Both the position numbers and the translations under genes were made by a program. This document shows positions 9,963 through 20,819 of a stretch of 64,000 nt of DNA, one piece after another (position 1 is the first letter of the stretch; the number at the start of each line of letters is the position of its first letter). The stretch is from Ailurus styani (taxonomy: Eukaryota; Chordata; Mammalia; Carnivora; Ailuridae). The notes beneath the pieces were generated by a model. The model made no database searches, was not told the origin of the DNA, and worked only from the letters and a program-made list of their open reading frames with translations. Where the stretch lies: the NCBI GenBank assembly GCA_002007465.1, contig LNAC01000137.1, positions 3,041,135 to 3,105,134 on the forward strand, written 5' to 3'.

Positions 9963-10815
9963 AACTCACCTTACCTGCCTCTCCACCGGTTATTTCAAGT
10001 CCTGGTTGGAAAATGTCTCCTCAAACTGTTGTTACTGAAAGAAAATGACAGGAACCCTCTGGAAGAGAGCTAGAAGCAGAACGAAGAGAGGGAGGGAGGG
10101 AGGGAGGGTGGGGAGGAGAGGTCTTTATCGTCAGTTAGAGAAAGGTTTCCACCGGTCCTTGATAAAGTAGGGACAAATGCCCCCAGGGCCCTCTGAGAGC
10201 TGTGTGTCCTTGATAGTGGGGCCGGGTGGGCATCAGGGCGAAGGGATGGATTCTAACGGTTTCTTCACTGGTTGAAAAGGCGGCTTCCTGCCCAACTTTG
10301 TTTTTCTCTGTTATGTACCAGCTGAGCCTATAAATGGGAAGGAGTGGCCAGCTTCTCCCAGCGTGTGGGGTTGGGGGGTGGGGCGGCTGGTGCATCAGGA
10401 ACTGTGGTCTTTCAAGTTGGGTGCTCTGGCCGGTCGGACATGGCCAGGGTTCTGCCCGTGTCTCACACGTTGTAAATCTCACATCACTTTGGGTCACAGA
10501 AATCCTCCCCCCACACCCAAATTAGAAAAGGCAAGTAGCCAGGTTCCCATCTGATAGGGGAGGAAATGAGGCCAAAGCCCTTCCAAGTCTTAATCCTGCT
10601 GAACCTAGAGGGCCCTTGGACACTTATTCATTGGACCCTGGCATTCTTGCTCAGAAGAAGGTCTTTTGAGAATTCATTTTTCAAGAGGAAGTGTTTCATT
10701 AGGCAAAAATCTACTCAGAGGCCATATTAATTACATAGTAAGTAGATTTTGTGGGATTTGTCTTTTGAGTAATTTAGACAAAAGATTACAGTTAGGGATA
10801 GATGAGCCTGCTGCT
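9963..10815. other. Unique sequence with a short GGGA tract
   Basis: A (GGGA)n-like tract lies at about 10085-10116. The remainder shows no recognised repeat or gene. The 120-codon minus frame at 10135-10497 has no family resemblance. Confidence 0.5.
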
Positions 10816-11065
10816 GCCAATGATAGCTACTTTTTATTGAGCACGTATTATGTGCCAGGCATTTTATACGTTTTATCTTATTTAATCCTAAGAACAACCT
10901 TCTGAGATCAAAGGTAGTAGTACCCCATTTTATAGGTAAGGAAACTAAAGGTCAGAGAAGTTCAATAACTAGCTCTGGGTCGCACAACTACATAAGGGCA
11001 GGAGATGGGATTTGAACCTAGGTCTTCTGACTCCATACTCTCACTCTTACTCACCATATCAATGT
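10816..11065 (-). repeat. MIR SINE
   Basis: Well-kept MIR in reverse: TTTTATTGAGCACGTATTAT, GTGCCAGGCATTTTATACGT, CCCCATTTTATAGGTAAGGA, AACTAAAGGTCAGAGAAGTT and GGGATTTGAACCTAGGTCTT. It covers almost the whole element. Confidence 0.85.
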
Positions 11066-11189
11066 TTCCCAGATTTCCGGCATTTGCTTATGAACTACAC
11101 ATGTCCACAGGCCCACACCAAATTTACCAGATCAAAATCTTCAAGGGCCTCAGAGAGTCATTCTCTGGACACCAATCTAAAGTAGACTT

Positions 11190-11390
11190 TTCCCCAGGCA
11201 CCAACACACCACTATTTTATTTTCATCATTATACTTATCACTACCTAGTATTTTCTTATTTGTGTATTTGCTTATTGTCTTTCTTCCTCCCTGAGTGCAG
11301 GGACAAGGTACTCAAAGTTTTATCTCCAGACTGCTAAATAGAGGGTAGTACCTTGTAAGTACTCAATACATACTTATTGAATAAATTAGC
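11190..11390 (+). mobile_element. LINE-2 3' end
   Basis: L2 terminal wording: CCTCCCTGAGTGCAGGGACA, TTTTATCTCCAGACTGCTAA and GTAAGTACTCAATACATACT TATTGAATAAATTA. Confidence 0.7.
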
Positions 11391-11554
11391 TGACATAATA
11401 GGTATGTCTACTAACATAATATGATAATAAATAATAAGTTATATTAAGAAGGATACGGAGTCTGGAGCCAGGTTCTAGGGGAAGAGAATCATTATTACAC
11501 ACCAGCGTGTCCCAAGGCTCGGGGATGTGGAAATGTTGGCGCACAGGCCATATA

Positions 11555-11640
11555 TTTGCCATCCCGGAGAAAGAAACCCAGTCCCAAGGTAATTAAGTGC
11601 TAGGTGACACAGCAAGTCAGTAGGAGAGTCAGGCAAAATG
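11555..11640 (-). repeat. MIR fragment
   Basis: Short reverse MIR core: AAACCCAGTCCCAAGGTAAT, then GGTGACACAGCAAGTCAGTA GGAGAGTCAGG. Confidence 0.4.
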
Positions 11641-11849
11641 TAGTCCTTTCCTTCACGGATCTTTATCTTTTCCTTGGGAAGTCAAAATGAATACCTATGT
11701 GATGGGAACCAGTATGTGATTGAGGAGCTGACCAGAAATGCAATCTGATTGGATTAAAGAGAAATTAAAGTGGGAACAGGAATGGAAAGCTTTCTGGGGG
11801 AAGGAGAAATTTAGTTACCCCTTGAGTGAATATCTGGGAATTTCCTTTG

Positions 11850-12025
11850 TGTCAGACTTATACTCTGAGCTTTACCTAGAGTGGGTAATTGCTTTTCCTT
11901 TGCAACACCCTAATGAAGTAAATAGTGTGATCACAACTTTGTGGATGAGGAAACTGAGTCACAGAAAGGCTAAGAAACTTGATCCCGGTCACAGAACTAT
12001 AAGGACCGAGTAGGGATTAACAACT
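11850..12025 (-). repeat. MIR SINE
   Basis: Reverse MIR: CCTAATGAAGTAAATAGTGT, GTGGATGAGGAAACTGAGTC and ACAGAAAGGCTAAGAAACTT GATCCCGGTCACAGAACTA. Confidence 0.8.
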
Positions 12026-14207
12026 AGGAATTCCAAAGCCAGTTCCCTTCCCTTCACCAAGCCGTATGCAGAGCAGGTGTGCCCGGAGAAACAGCCCGAG
12101 TAAGGGTCTTGGCATGGGGTAAGGAGTTGGCGCTGCATTTCTTGGGTAGCGATGGAATAATGGCAGGTTCAGGTTTTCTTTCGATATTTTTACCATCCAA
12201 CACAGCAACCTCTTGGCCAAATGCATCACACCTGAGCCGTGATCGCAAGCAACTCAAAGGTTTGTTACTGACTCTGGTGTTGGCAAAGCTGGGGGAGTCC
12301 CTGGGTGAGGGCCCAGCAACAGGAGGACTCCTTGACACCTGTGGGGAAAGAGAGCCTGATCCTGGGGACACAGACATAGGACAGGAATCCACCTGTTGAA
12401 AAATACCAGGAGGGCAGATTAATTTCAGGCTGGCATTTGTTAATCTGCTTGTCTGTAGGCTGTACCCATTTGACGTAACCTGCTCAGTATGTCAAGTCCC
12501 CTTGCTGGAAGAAGGGCCCCCTGGAACAAGGTCACGCCAGCCTGCAGGACATCCAGTTCTTGGGGAGTTCAGGGTATCTTGGTATCAGGGTATCTTGTGC
12601 AAAATTTGGTTTGGGTTTGGTATTGCATTTGTGGGGCTATTTGGATGACTTTGTCTTCGTTATTTACCCATATAGAGCAGGAAGGTCCCCTAAGGGCACG
12701 TGCTCCCAGGCAGCTAGCAAACCACCCGGAGCTAGTGTGTTACCTGCCATCTGGGCTCTTAGGGATTTTTGCCCTTCAGCGAAAGCCTCAAGGGCCGCCT
12801 CTGTTCATCACATGGGCCCATAGAACCTTGGACACTTCCTCTGCTATTTTCCTGGTGTAATCGTGTTGTGAGCCCTTAGTCCCAGTCCTTTAGCGCCAGA
12901 TGTCATTATTATCTGCAGGGCTGTGGGTAGGAAAATGGCCCATCACCTCCGATTAGGGACTGGGACCAGCAGGGTCCCATCATGGGGCAGTCAGTAAATG
13001 TGTGGGAGGTGGTCAGAGTTAGCAGAGTGTGCGGAGGAGTTTGGCTACCAGGAGGGCGGTGTCTAGGGGAGGGGCACAGGGGGACCAGCTGCCCTTTGGG
13101 ACTTCTAATCACTCACGTTTCTTAAGTATCTGGGCCAGCGTAGGGCCCTGGGTCTTGACATGCCGCACAGGCCTAGGAAGACACAAACACACCCATATGC
13201 CTTTGGATAATTGCATGATCTGGACTCATGGGCCAGGGACCAGACTTGATACCATCAGTCAATGTCCTGTCTATCTGGTCCTGGACAGCACACAGTAAGT
13301 AAGACCTAGGGGCCTCGACCAGTAGCATTCCTACTGGTGGTTTTGTGGGCCTTTGTCATGGGCTTGCGGTCCTTCAGCATGGTGCAAATAAAAGGGTAGC
13401 TTGTTTCTGGGGTCAGAGCATACCTGACATTGCGTGAGGTCTAGCCATTGGGATGTGGCCTTGACCATGTATACATACAGATTAACCTGGGGCTAGCTGT
13501 AAGCAGTAGGCTTGTTTTGGGAGGTCTGGGAGGGAGAGGCTTAGTCATAGTGGAAGTGGGGGTCATTGTACCCTGTGGGGAGGATGGGGGAGGAGAGAGT
13601 TATAACTCTGGGAGTCTGTCTGGTGTTCACCCCTTTCCAGAGTGTGGTACCTGATAAGTGAGGGATCCCCAAAGGGGAAGATGCCTGTGCTCCGGCAGGA
13701 GGCGGGTTGGCAGATGATGCGGGTAATGGGATTGTTATCCTCTGAGAAGCATTGATTGGCTGGGCCATGGTCATCGCCTGACTCCCGGACCAGAACAGCT
13801 CTTGAGCCATGTCCAGGTCACAGAGGCATGTGTTGATATTGGGAAGGCTGTCATGAAGGTCCACAACGCAGGAGCGCTTGAGGGGACATTGACCTAAGCG
13901 CGAGGCAGCCAGCTGGGCACGATAGCTGGGGCCAAGACAGCCTGGTGGGGGGCGCTCAGATGGCGGGACCACTCTCCTTTTTGTCTCTCTTGGGTACTGT
14001 AACGTGCCTGGCCTGTGGTGCTGCGGAAGAAGAGTTACGCGCTCCAGACAGGTAGAGATTAGACTGTGGGGGCCACACTGCCCAGGTGTCCTGGCACCAA
14101 GCGGCTCAGACCACGGCCAGCAGCCCCACCGGGCACAGCCGGCAAGTGATAACCTGAGGTTCGGCGAGAACATTTTTCAGTGTTTAGACTCTGCATCCAG
14201 GGCTGCC
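12026..14207. other. Unassigned block, possibly an old retroelement
   Basis: About 2.2 kb without wording I can match to MIR, L2, L1, MLT1 or hAT elements. On the minus strand it holds a 210-codon open frame (14173 to 13541). Several shorter open pieces with protein-like composition lie downstream in shifting frames. This pattern fits a decayed coding region such as an endogenous retrovirus interior, but no diagnostic motif is visible. The continuation at 14461-15300 is similar in character. Confidence 0.35.
13541..14173 (-). other. Longest open frame in the window, unrecognised
   Basis: 210 codons without a stop on the minus strand. The product is rich in Pro, Ser and Leu, with short stretches such as DLHDSLPNINTCLCDLDM. 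I see no signal peptide, membrane segment or known motif. The flanking sequence continues with stops and shifts. It could be a decayed retroviral or host coding remnant, or a chance frame in GC-rich DNA. Confidence 0.25.
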
Positions 14208-14450
14208 TTTTTTTTTTTTTAAAGATTTTATTTATTTAAAAAAAATTTTTTTAAAGATTTTATTTATGTATTTGACACAGACAAAAGGAGCCAGGGGAGA
14301 GCAAGCACAAGCTGGGGGAGGAGCAGAGGCAGAGGGAGAAGCAGGCTTCCCGCTGAGCAGGGAGCCCCGTGCGGGACTCGATCCTAGGACCCCGGGATCA
14401 TGACCTGGGCCAAAGGCAGACACTTAACCAACTGAGCCACCCAGGTGCCC
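14208..14450 (-). mobile_element. CAN-SINE with duplicated tail segment
   Basis: Reverse-oriented carnivore SINE of the older type, whose body reads GCTTGTGCTTGCTCTCCCC on its own strand. It is bounded by a 10-base duplication, CAGGGCTGCC, at 14198-14207 and 14451-14460. The tail contains AAAGATTTTATTTAT twice (about 14221 and 14252), so the 3' end was partly duplicated or a second truncated tail was added. Confidence 0.95.
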
Positions 14451-14460
14451 CAGGGCTGCC

Positions 14461-15335
14461 CTTCATAAGGCAGTGGGGCATCTTTACCCCCCAGCTGTGG
14501 GTGGCTGGCCTTGCTTCAGCGTTCTAACATGGGGGTAGATAACCTCAGGTATGCTATTTTAGAATAATGCAGAATAATACTTCGGTGTTTTGCCTTTCTC
14601 TGAGAGCCATGTGGTGACAGGTGTTAGTCCAGGTGCTGCCAGCACTTCCGTGTGAGAAGGGACTGAAATTAGCCAGTCTTAAAGCTATCCTACGTCCCAT
14701 TATAGGGGGAGTTTGAAGGGATGGTGGGGCCTGCTCTCTGGGCTGGTAGAAAAGTAGTATCAGGGATTTTGCCATTCATTCTGTCTATGGCCGGTAGGTC
14801 CCAGGTGATTCTCTGCCTTGAGTCCAGGCACCCATCCTCCGTGGACTGAGCTCAGACAGGAAAAGGATAGAGTAATGGGGGCCCCAGGAACTGTGTGTGG
14901 CAGGCAGCTGAATATGGGAATCCAAGACCTGGAGCCTGGTTCTCACATCAGAAACAGTAAAGGCAAATGAGGGCATTTTATTCTAGGTGACGCGTCCCTA
15001 GGGGCAGGTATCAAGGGAGATAAGAGCAGTAAAAGGAAACTGATTCGGGAAACCCTGGGCCTTTTTGCAACTCTAAGAGAAGACGCATGGTGGTGGAATC
15101 CACAGGACTGTGGCGGGAGGGGGAGAGCCAGTAATAGGCATCTGTGTTTGCCATGGCCGGGGCCTCCTGGATGGCCCAGGGAACCTGGGGTAAGGGCCCA
15201 TGATCATCAGTTTGCTACTGGGAGCGCACTTAGGGCTCCTCCACCACTCTGCTGGGAGTGGCATACTGCACCCAACTCTTTCTGCACAAGGATCCACTAT
15301 TTCTGGGAAAGAAGTAGAGAATGGGTGGGACTGGT
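14461..15335. other. Unassigned sequence continuing the 12.4-14.2 kb block
   Basis: I recognise no repeat. Minus-strand open pieces occur at 14775-14554, 14976-14785 and 15297-15073 in different frames. They may be part of the same decayed element as the 210-codon frame. Confidence 0.3.
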
Positions 15336-15339
15336 AAGT

Positions 15340-15720
15340 GCAGCTCCATACTGGGGGAGGCCTTGAAGGTCAGCCTCCAAGAATGTGCATTTAATGAGCC
15401 ATTGATCCTTTGAAGACTTATGAGCAGGGCGCCTGGGTGGCTCAGTGGGTTAAAGCCGCTGCCTTCGGCTCAGGTCATGACCCCAGGGTCCTGGGATCGA
15501 GGCCCACGTCGGGCTCTCTGCTCAGCAGGGAGCCTGCTTCCTCCTCTCTCCTCTCTCTCTGCTTGCCTCTCTGCCTACTTGTAATCTCTCTCTCTGTGTC
15601 AAATAAATAAATAAAATCTTTAAAAAAAAAAAAAAAAGACTTATGAGCAGGGGAAGGATGTGAGTGGAGTTGCATTTGGGTTGGATTGGGATGGGAGAGG
15701 CGGGAGGTGGGGCTGCTCCT
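15340..15720 (+). repeat. Ancient interspersed repeat (L2-like), split by SINE
   Basis: Wording GGCCTTGAAGGTCAGCCTCC, AATGAGCCATTGATCCTTTG and, after the SINE, GCAGGGGAAGGATGTGAGTG matches a mammalian repeat that I associate with L2. A second copy of the same family is at 61790-61965. Confidence 0.45.
15428..15635 (+). mobile_element. CAN-SINE, young, perfect duplication
   Basis: Full-length carnivore SINE of the CCGCTGCC / CTTGTAATCTC subtype. The perfect 15-base duplication AAGACTTATGAGCAG lies at 15413-15427 and 15636-15650, and the A tail is uninterrupted. It splits an old L2-like repeat. The identical duplication indicates recent insertion. Confidence 0.97.
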
Positions 15721-15995
15721 TGAGGACTTTCAACATCAGTGAAGGGCTGAAGAACAGAGGTATAGCAGGTGGACAAGGGCAGGAGGGACCCTGCATGGCT
15801 GGGCAAAACTTGACTGCAGGAGACAAGGGAGGAGCAGCCCAGGCAGCTCCAGAATCATCTAGAGCAGCCCCATGGATGGAGCACTTACTCCCTGTCACAC
15901 TCATCCAGGTACTAATATATAGTATATTATTTATTTTCCAGTAAGCGTGTAGGGTACACATGGCTGGCCTCTTGCTCCTGCCCCATCCATACAAG
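15721..15995. other. Unique sequence
   Basis: Nothing recognised. Confidence 0.45.
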
Positions 15996-15999
15996 CCAT

Positions 16000-16555
16000 T
16001 CTCCATGTAGTTGCTAGAGGGATCCCTTTATAACCCACTTCACATCACCTCCCTCCTGTGCCTGAAGACTTTCAAAGCTCCCCTGCTGGCCCAGAGCAAG
16101 AGCCAAAACCTTATCAGGCCCTCCATGCCTGGTCCCACCCATCTGCACGTGCTCCCTCCCCCACCCTTCACCCCTCTACGTCAGCCACACAGGCCTCTTT
16201 TGTCATTCTTCAACCTCTAGCTTTAGGGCCTTTGCTCCTCCCCTCTTCCTGGAACACTCTTCCCTAGGTGTTGGGTCTTCTTATTAGAAAGGCCTTCCTT
16301 TACCACCAGAAAAAGACAATGCCAGGCCTGACCACTCCACTACCTTTCCCTTCACACCACATGTCACCATCTGACATGCTATATGTTTGTTTGCTGCCTT
16401 ATTTTTGTCTAGCATCTCTCTCTCTCCCTCTCTAGGTTAGAGTTTGCCATTCAGGCATGAGCAATGTTTGTTGGATTCACATCTATGTATTTCTGGAACC
16501 TCGGACGGTTCCGGTCACGTATTAGGTGCCCAATAAATACCGAATGGATGGATAA
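16000..16555 (+). mobile_element. LINE-2 3' end, long copy
   Basis: Long L2 fragment with wording in order: CCTGAAGACTTTCAAAGCTC, AGGCCCTCCATGCCTGGTCC, AGGGCCTTTGCTCCTCCCCT, CCTCTTCCTGGAACACTCTT, AGAAAGGCCTTCCTTTACC and the terminus GTGCCCAATAAATACCGAAT GGATGGA. Despite its age, the order of blocks is preserved. Confidence 0.85.
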
Positions 16556-16685
16556 TGAGTATTATTATCCTGATTTGATGGAAGGGGGAGCTGAGGATCA
16601 GAAGGGGCAAGCAATTTGTCTGGGGGACAGCCAGTAGTGGCCAAAGCTAGGATTCAAGCCCAGAAAAGTCTGACCAGAAAGACTG
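16556..16685 (-). repeat. MIR SINE
   Basis: Reverse MIR core: TATTATCCTGATTTGATGGA, GGGCAAGCAATTTGTCTGGG and GCTAGGATTCAAGCCCAGA. Confidence 0.7.
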
Positions 16686-16753
16686 TTCTTCTCCATTAGG
16701 GTACAGCACTCCCAAGGAGTTTTAGACCTTGGTAACCAAGAAACTATGTCTTT

Positions 16754-16874
16754 TGTTGTTGTTGTTTTAAGATTTTATATTTTAAGTGATCTCTACACCC
16801 AACATGGGGGCTTGAACTTACCACCCTGAGATCAAGAGTCACATGCTCCACCAACTGAACCACCCAGGCACCCC
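16754..16874 (-). mobile_element. Short tRNA-related carnivore SINE
   Basis: About 110 bases of the short SINE form, lacking the CT body. Reverse head GAACCACCCAGGCACCCC and centre GGCTTGAACTTACCACCCTG. A TTG-rich tail follows at 16754-16765. Diverged duplications AAGAAACTATGTCTTT (16738-16753) and AAGAAACCAGGTCTTT (16875-16890) flank it. Confidence 0.85.
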
Positions 16875-17019
16875 AAGAAACCAGGTCTTTAATCAACAGA
16901 CATGGGGCACTTCTGGGGAAGAGCAGGTCTGGAAGGTGATGGGGGAAAAATGACAAATTCACTCTGGACTCTGCTTTCCTTTGAGTCCCGTTAGACATAA
17001 GCATCCATGGGTGGCCATT

Positions 17020-17110
17020 TGAGCATTTCCTGTAGGTCAGGTGCTATGTTAGACACTAAGGATTCAAAAATCAACAAGACACAGTCCCCATCATGAGCTC
17101 ACCATCCAGG
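17020..17110 (-). mobile_element. LINE-2 3' end
   Basis: Reverse L2 terminal text: GGTCAGGTGCTATGTTAGAC, CACTAAGGATTCAAAAATCA and ACAAGACACAGTCCCCATC. Confidence 0.6.
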
Positions 17111-17316
17111 GGTGAAGTGTCAAGGGCGCACTTACTGAATTCATGGAGCAGGAGCTAACCACCAGCCAACCGGAGCACAGAGCTGAGCACACAGCCAGAC
17201 TCTGGGCCAGGCCCTGGCTGAGCGGCAGCTTCTCACGACCCTGTTCACCTGTTCAACAGCCACTGAGCTCTCAGGCTGTGCCAGACAAAGTGGTGACATT
17301 AGAAATACAGAAATGG

Positions 17317-17513
17317 AGGGGCACCTGGGTGGCTCAGTGGGTTAAAGCCTCTGCCTTCGGCTCGGGTCATGATCTCAGGGTCCTGGGATCGAGGCCCACA
17401 TCGGGCTCTCTGCTCAGCGGGGAGCCTGCTTCCTCCTCTCTCTCTGCCTGCCTCTCTGCCTACTTGTGATCTCTCTGTGTAAAATAAATAAATAAAATTT
17501 AAAAAAAAGAGAA
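17317..17513 (+). mobile_element. CAN-SINE, young, perfect duplication
   Basis: Full-length carnivore SINE with a perfect 16-base duplication AGAAATACAGAAATGG at 17301-17316 and 17514-17529. The A and B boxes are intact, and the tail AAATAAATAAATAAAATTT is followed by A8. Confidence 0.97.
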
Positions 17514-17579
17514 AGAAATACAGAAATGGGTCAGATAAGGGCCCGTCCTCAGGAGCTCACAGAAGCAAGGAGGAGGCAG

Positions 17580-17745
17580 ATACCTCCTTCTTATTGATTC
17601 ATTCGCCAGCTAGGGAACGAGTGCCCACCATGTATGTGTCAAACATCCCTAGGCTCTGGGTGCACGACAATGAACAGAGCGGCCACTAGCCCTACCCTCA
17701 AGGGGCTGACAACTCATGGCAAGTCATGAAGTGGTATTACCAGTA
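17580..17745 (-). mobile_element. LINE-2 3' end
   Basis: Reverse L2: GATTCATTCGCCAGCTAGGG, CGAGTGCCCACCATGTATGT, CCTAGGCTCTGGGTGCACGA and CAATGAACAGAGCGGCCACT. Confidence 0.7.
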
Positions 17746-17749
17746 CTGT

Positions 17750-17885
17750 TATGAACAATAACGACAGTGACTAACAAAGCCCAAGTGCCAGCCACTGTCC
17801 AAGCACTTACAATTTATTTCATATATTCCTCATGATGACCCTGCGGTCGCCCCTGTTACTGATGAGGAAACCGAGCCTGCCATCT
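17750..17885 (-). repeat. MIR SINE, 3' half
   Basis: Reverse MIR: GCCAGCCACTGTCCAAGCAC, TTCCTCATGATGACCCTGCG and TACTGATGAGGAAACCGAGC. Confidence 0.75.
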
Positions 17886-18330
17886 CCCTAAAGTCTATGA
17901 TCTTCTGGGAGCTCAAAGGACAGCATCACTAATTTTACTGATAAGGTCAAAAAAGGCCTCCAGGAGATCGGGTTTTTCAGGTGGGATCTAAGGAAATACG
18001 GCTTTTCTCTAACCCAAAACACTGGGGCGAGAGCCTGGACCAATGAAAGCCCAGTACCCACTTTAGAGGCTAGTTGTGACACGTCCACAGGAAAAGACGG
18101 GTGGAACCCTAGCCCTGTGACTGACCCAGAGCAGATGCTTTCATGTGTGCGGCCCCCTTCACTGGTCCCCATGGTGGTAGGAATGCGTGACTGTCCCCAT
18201 GCACCGTGGTTTTTTAAAGGTATCCTTCAAGTTATAACCTTCTTGGAGGCCGAGGCCTCTCCAAGGCACTCAGGTTACAGAATTCAAATCTGAGGGCAGC
18301 GCCCCAGGCCCTCTTCGCTGTGTAAGGTTG
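17886..18330. other. Unique sequence
   Basis: I recognise nothing here. A 94-codon minus frame (18172-17888) has no motif. Confidence 0.5.
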
Positions 18331-18331
18331 T

Positions 18332-18335
<4 letters not shown>

Positions 18336-18381
<46 letters not shown>
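18336..18381. repeat. (CA)n microsatellite
   Basis: A pure CA array of about 23 units, followed by CGTGTACACACGCACAC. The poly-Cys/Val frames across it are artefacts. Confidence 0.95.
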
Positions 18382-18384
<3 letters not shown>

Positions 18385-18702
18385 TACACACGCACAGACT
18401 TGCTGGGGAGATCATGGTAAACACCAGCCCCAGCCAATCTTTTGGATTGCAATAGCTGAGTGGACCCCCTTTGTGGCTGGTGCAGAGGAACAAATTAGAT
18501 GGTAAATTAGTAGTTCCCGAAGAGATTAGCAAGCACCCCACTCACCTAGCGAGGGTCTGAGTCACAGCGGAGGCTCTCCACATCGCTGCCTCTGAATAGA
18601 TGCTGTTCCTCCCTCAGACAGAAGCTGGACTGCCCAGAACACCCTGGGGGGCGAGGGGGGGGGAGCCTGAGGGCTCATGCCCTTTCAGAATAGTTTTCTT
18701 TT

Positions 18703-18917
18703 CTTTTCTTTTTTTAAATATATTTTTTTAAGATTTTATTTTTATTTATTTGACAGAGAGAGAGAGATTACAAGTAGGCAGAGAGGCAGGCAGAGAAAGA
18801 GGAGGAAGCAGGCTCCCTGCCAAGCAGGGAGCCTGATGCGGGGCTTGATCCCAAGACCCTGAGATCATGACCTGAGCCGAAGGCAGAGGCTTTAACCCAC
18901 TGAGCCAGCCAGACGCC
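18703..18917 (-). mobile_element. CAN-SINE, young type (first of an adjacent pair)
   Basis: Reverse carnivore SINE with TTTAACCCACTGAGCCAGCC at the head and an AGATTACAAGTAGGCAGAG body. It abuts a second SINE in the same orientation. Together the pair is flanked by imperfect 16-base duplications at 18687-18702 and 19124-19139 (two differences), so this copy probably landed in the A-tail of the older one. Confidence 0.93.
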
Positions 18918-19123
18918 CCTTTTTAAAAAATATTTTTATTTACTTATTTATGTGACACAGAAAGACACAGCGAGAGAGGGAACACAAGCAGGGGGAGTGG
19001 GAGAGGGAGAAGCAGGCTTCCTGCTGAGTAGGGAGCCCTATGCGGGGCTCGATCCCAGGACCCTGGGATCCTGACAGGAGCCAAAGGCACACGCTTAACT
19101 GACTGAGCCCCCCAGGTGCCCCC
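18918..19123 (-). mobile_element. CAN-SINE, older type (second of pair)
   Basis: Reverse SINE of the older subtype (body GAACACAAGCAGGGGGAGTG, head CCCCCCAGGTGCCCCC). More changes than the adjoining copy suggest that it is older. Confidence 0.93.
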
Positions 19124-19139
19124 ATAATAGTTATCTTTT

Positions 19140-19870
19140 AAAAGACAAATGTAGTGACCACTTCTGGCTCTCTGAAGGAGAAGTTCCCTTGCCATCCTGC
19201 GTTCATCAGAGAGTTGGTCCAGCCTACTCACCAGCCCACGATGCAGTCCTGGGGGCTTCCTGGATCCCATCAGCAGCCTGCCCCGCCCATGCCCTCTCAG
19301 CTAATGGCCCTGCTTCGCAGCTGTTCCTTCTCGGGAGGCCCTGGCACCCTAGTGCCCGCTGCCTGTGCCACCTCATCTCTCTGCCAGGACACCTGCACGC
19401 CCTTGGTCACAGCAGAGCCTGCTCCATGGCCCAGGGCTGAGGGGGTGTTTCCTTCTTCCTTCTGCTCGAGGCCGGTTGCGAGCTGAGCCTGTTGCAAACC
19501 CCCGGTTTGGAGCCCTGGGCCTGTCGGTGGCCCGCGTCATCTCTCCTATAGGGTGGAGCCTTCGCTCTTGCAGCGAGCTCTCACGCCAGACGTGCTCTGT
19601 GCAGAATCCCTAGGTCTTCGGGGGGTGGTCTTCTGCGCTGTGCCAAACAGCAAGCCCTGGAAGGCCCACATCCTGACTCAGACCCCCAACTTCTGGTTCA
19701 TAAAGTAGAGAATACTCCAGATACACAGTTAGAACTGGCTCCAACAGACCATCCAAATGCAAGAAGCCATCTTTGACCTTGGTCATGCATCGCTCTCGCT
19801 TGCTCTCTCCCCGGAACCATCAGCCAATACTTACTTTTCCCTCTTGTTCAGGGCAGCACTGTATTTATTA
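19140..19870. other. Unique GC-richer sequence
   Basis: I recognise no repeat. Overlapping frames on both strands (19154-19486 plus, 19497-19297 minus) reflect GC content, not coding. Confidence 0.5.
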
Positions 19871-19874
19871 TTTC

Positions 19875-20100
19875 GGTAAAGGGACACTGCAGGCTCACAC
19901 AGCCCTGGATTTGAAACCTGGATCAGCCACTTACCAGCCAGCCCATCTGGGTATGGGGTATGCAGTCTTTCTGACCCTCAGCACCCTCTAAAACAGGGAC
20001 CTCTGTACCCACTTTGCAGCATTGCTGTGTGGGTTACATGAGATAATGCAAGGAAACGCTTGCCCAATTGCCCCCATTGCATAACGCGTGCTGTATGGGG
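19875..20100 (+). repeat. MIR SINE
   Basis: MIR with CCTGGATTTGAAACCTGGAT, CAGCCACTTACCAGCCAGCC, TTGCTGTGTGGGTTACATGA and GATAATGCAAGGAAACGCTT. Confidence 0.7.
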
Positions 20101-20815
20101 TTCACCCAGCAAGAATTTCAGGGCCTGGGTTTGATCACCTCCTAATTAGATATTAAATTCTAAGCTGGTTCTTCTTTCAAACCCTTCAGGGCCCTGAACA
20201 ATTACAGGCATAGAGACACCCCTCGTAAGGAGTTGAGCGAGCTGGATAAAGCGGACTCCTGTAGCTCCTTCCCCTTGCCTTTCCCAGCAGGCTCTTTATG
20301 AGCTGCTCTCCTGCCCTGCTTCCTGGATCCTGGGCTTTGGGACCACTTCAGGCTCTCCTTTCCTCGTGCTCCATCCCCTGGAGCTTGCCGATTCTTGAAG
20401 TCCTGGTGCGCACGTGACTGTTGGCATTCCCGAAATGGCTGCTTCCCCACCTGGGCCTTGTCTGTCAGCTCCCTCAGGCCACCGGCATGGTCTATCTGCT
20501 TGGGGCCAGGCCCCATCCCAGGGTGACAGCTCACCAGACCTCACCCCGAGTCTCTTCCAGCATTAGCAGCCCACCCTGGCCCAAAGATATCTTTTATAGC
20601 TGATCTCTGGCGGCATCTACTACCTTCCAATTAGGAGCTTGTCAACACCCTGGCCATCACTCTTCCTGCAGCGGCTGACAACACAGGCGCCCGTCGGGGC
20701 TGCTCTGGGAGAATGAAGCAAAATTACTTCCACGGTGGATGTAGTGCTGAGCACCAAAGTTGGAATCTGGGTGAATCTAAATATAGTCTAGCCCCCTTCT
20801 GCAATGTCTCAGCCT
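20101..20815. other. Unique sequence
   Basis: I recognise nothing. The 110-codon minus frame at 20534-20202 has low-complexity Gln/Lys/Gly content and no motif. Confidence 0.5.
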
Positions 20816-20819
20816 CTTC

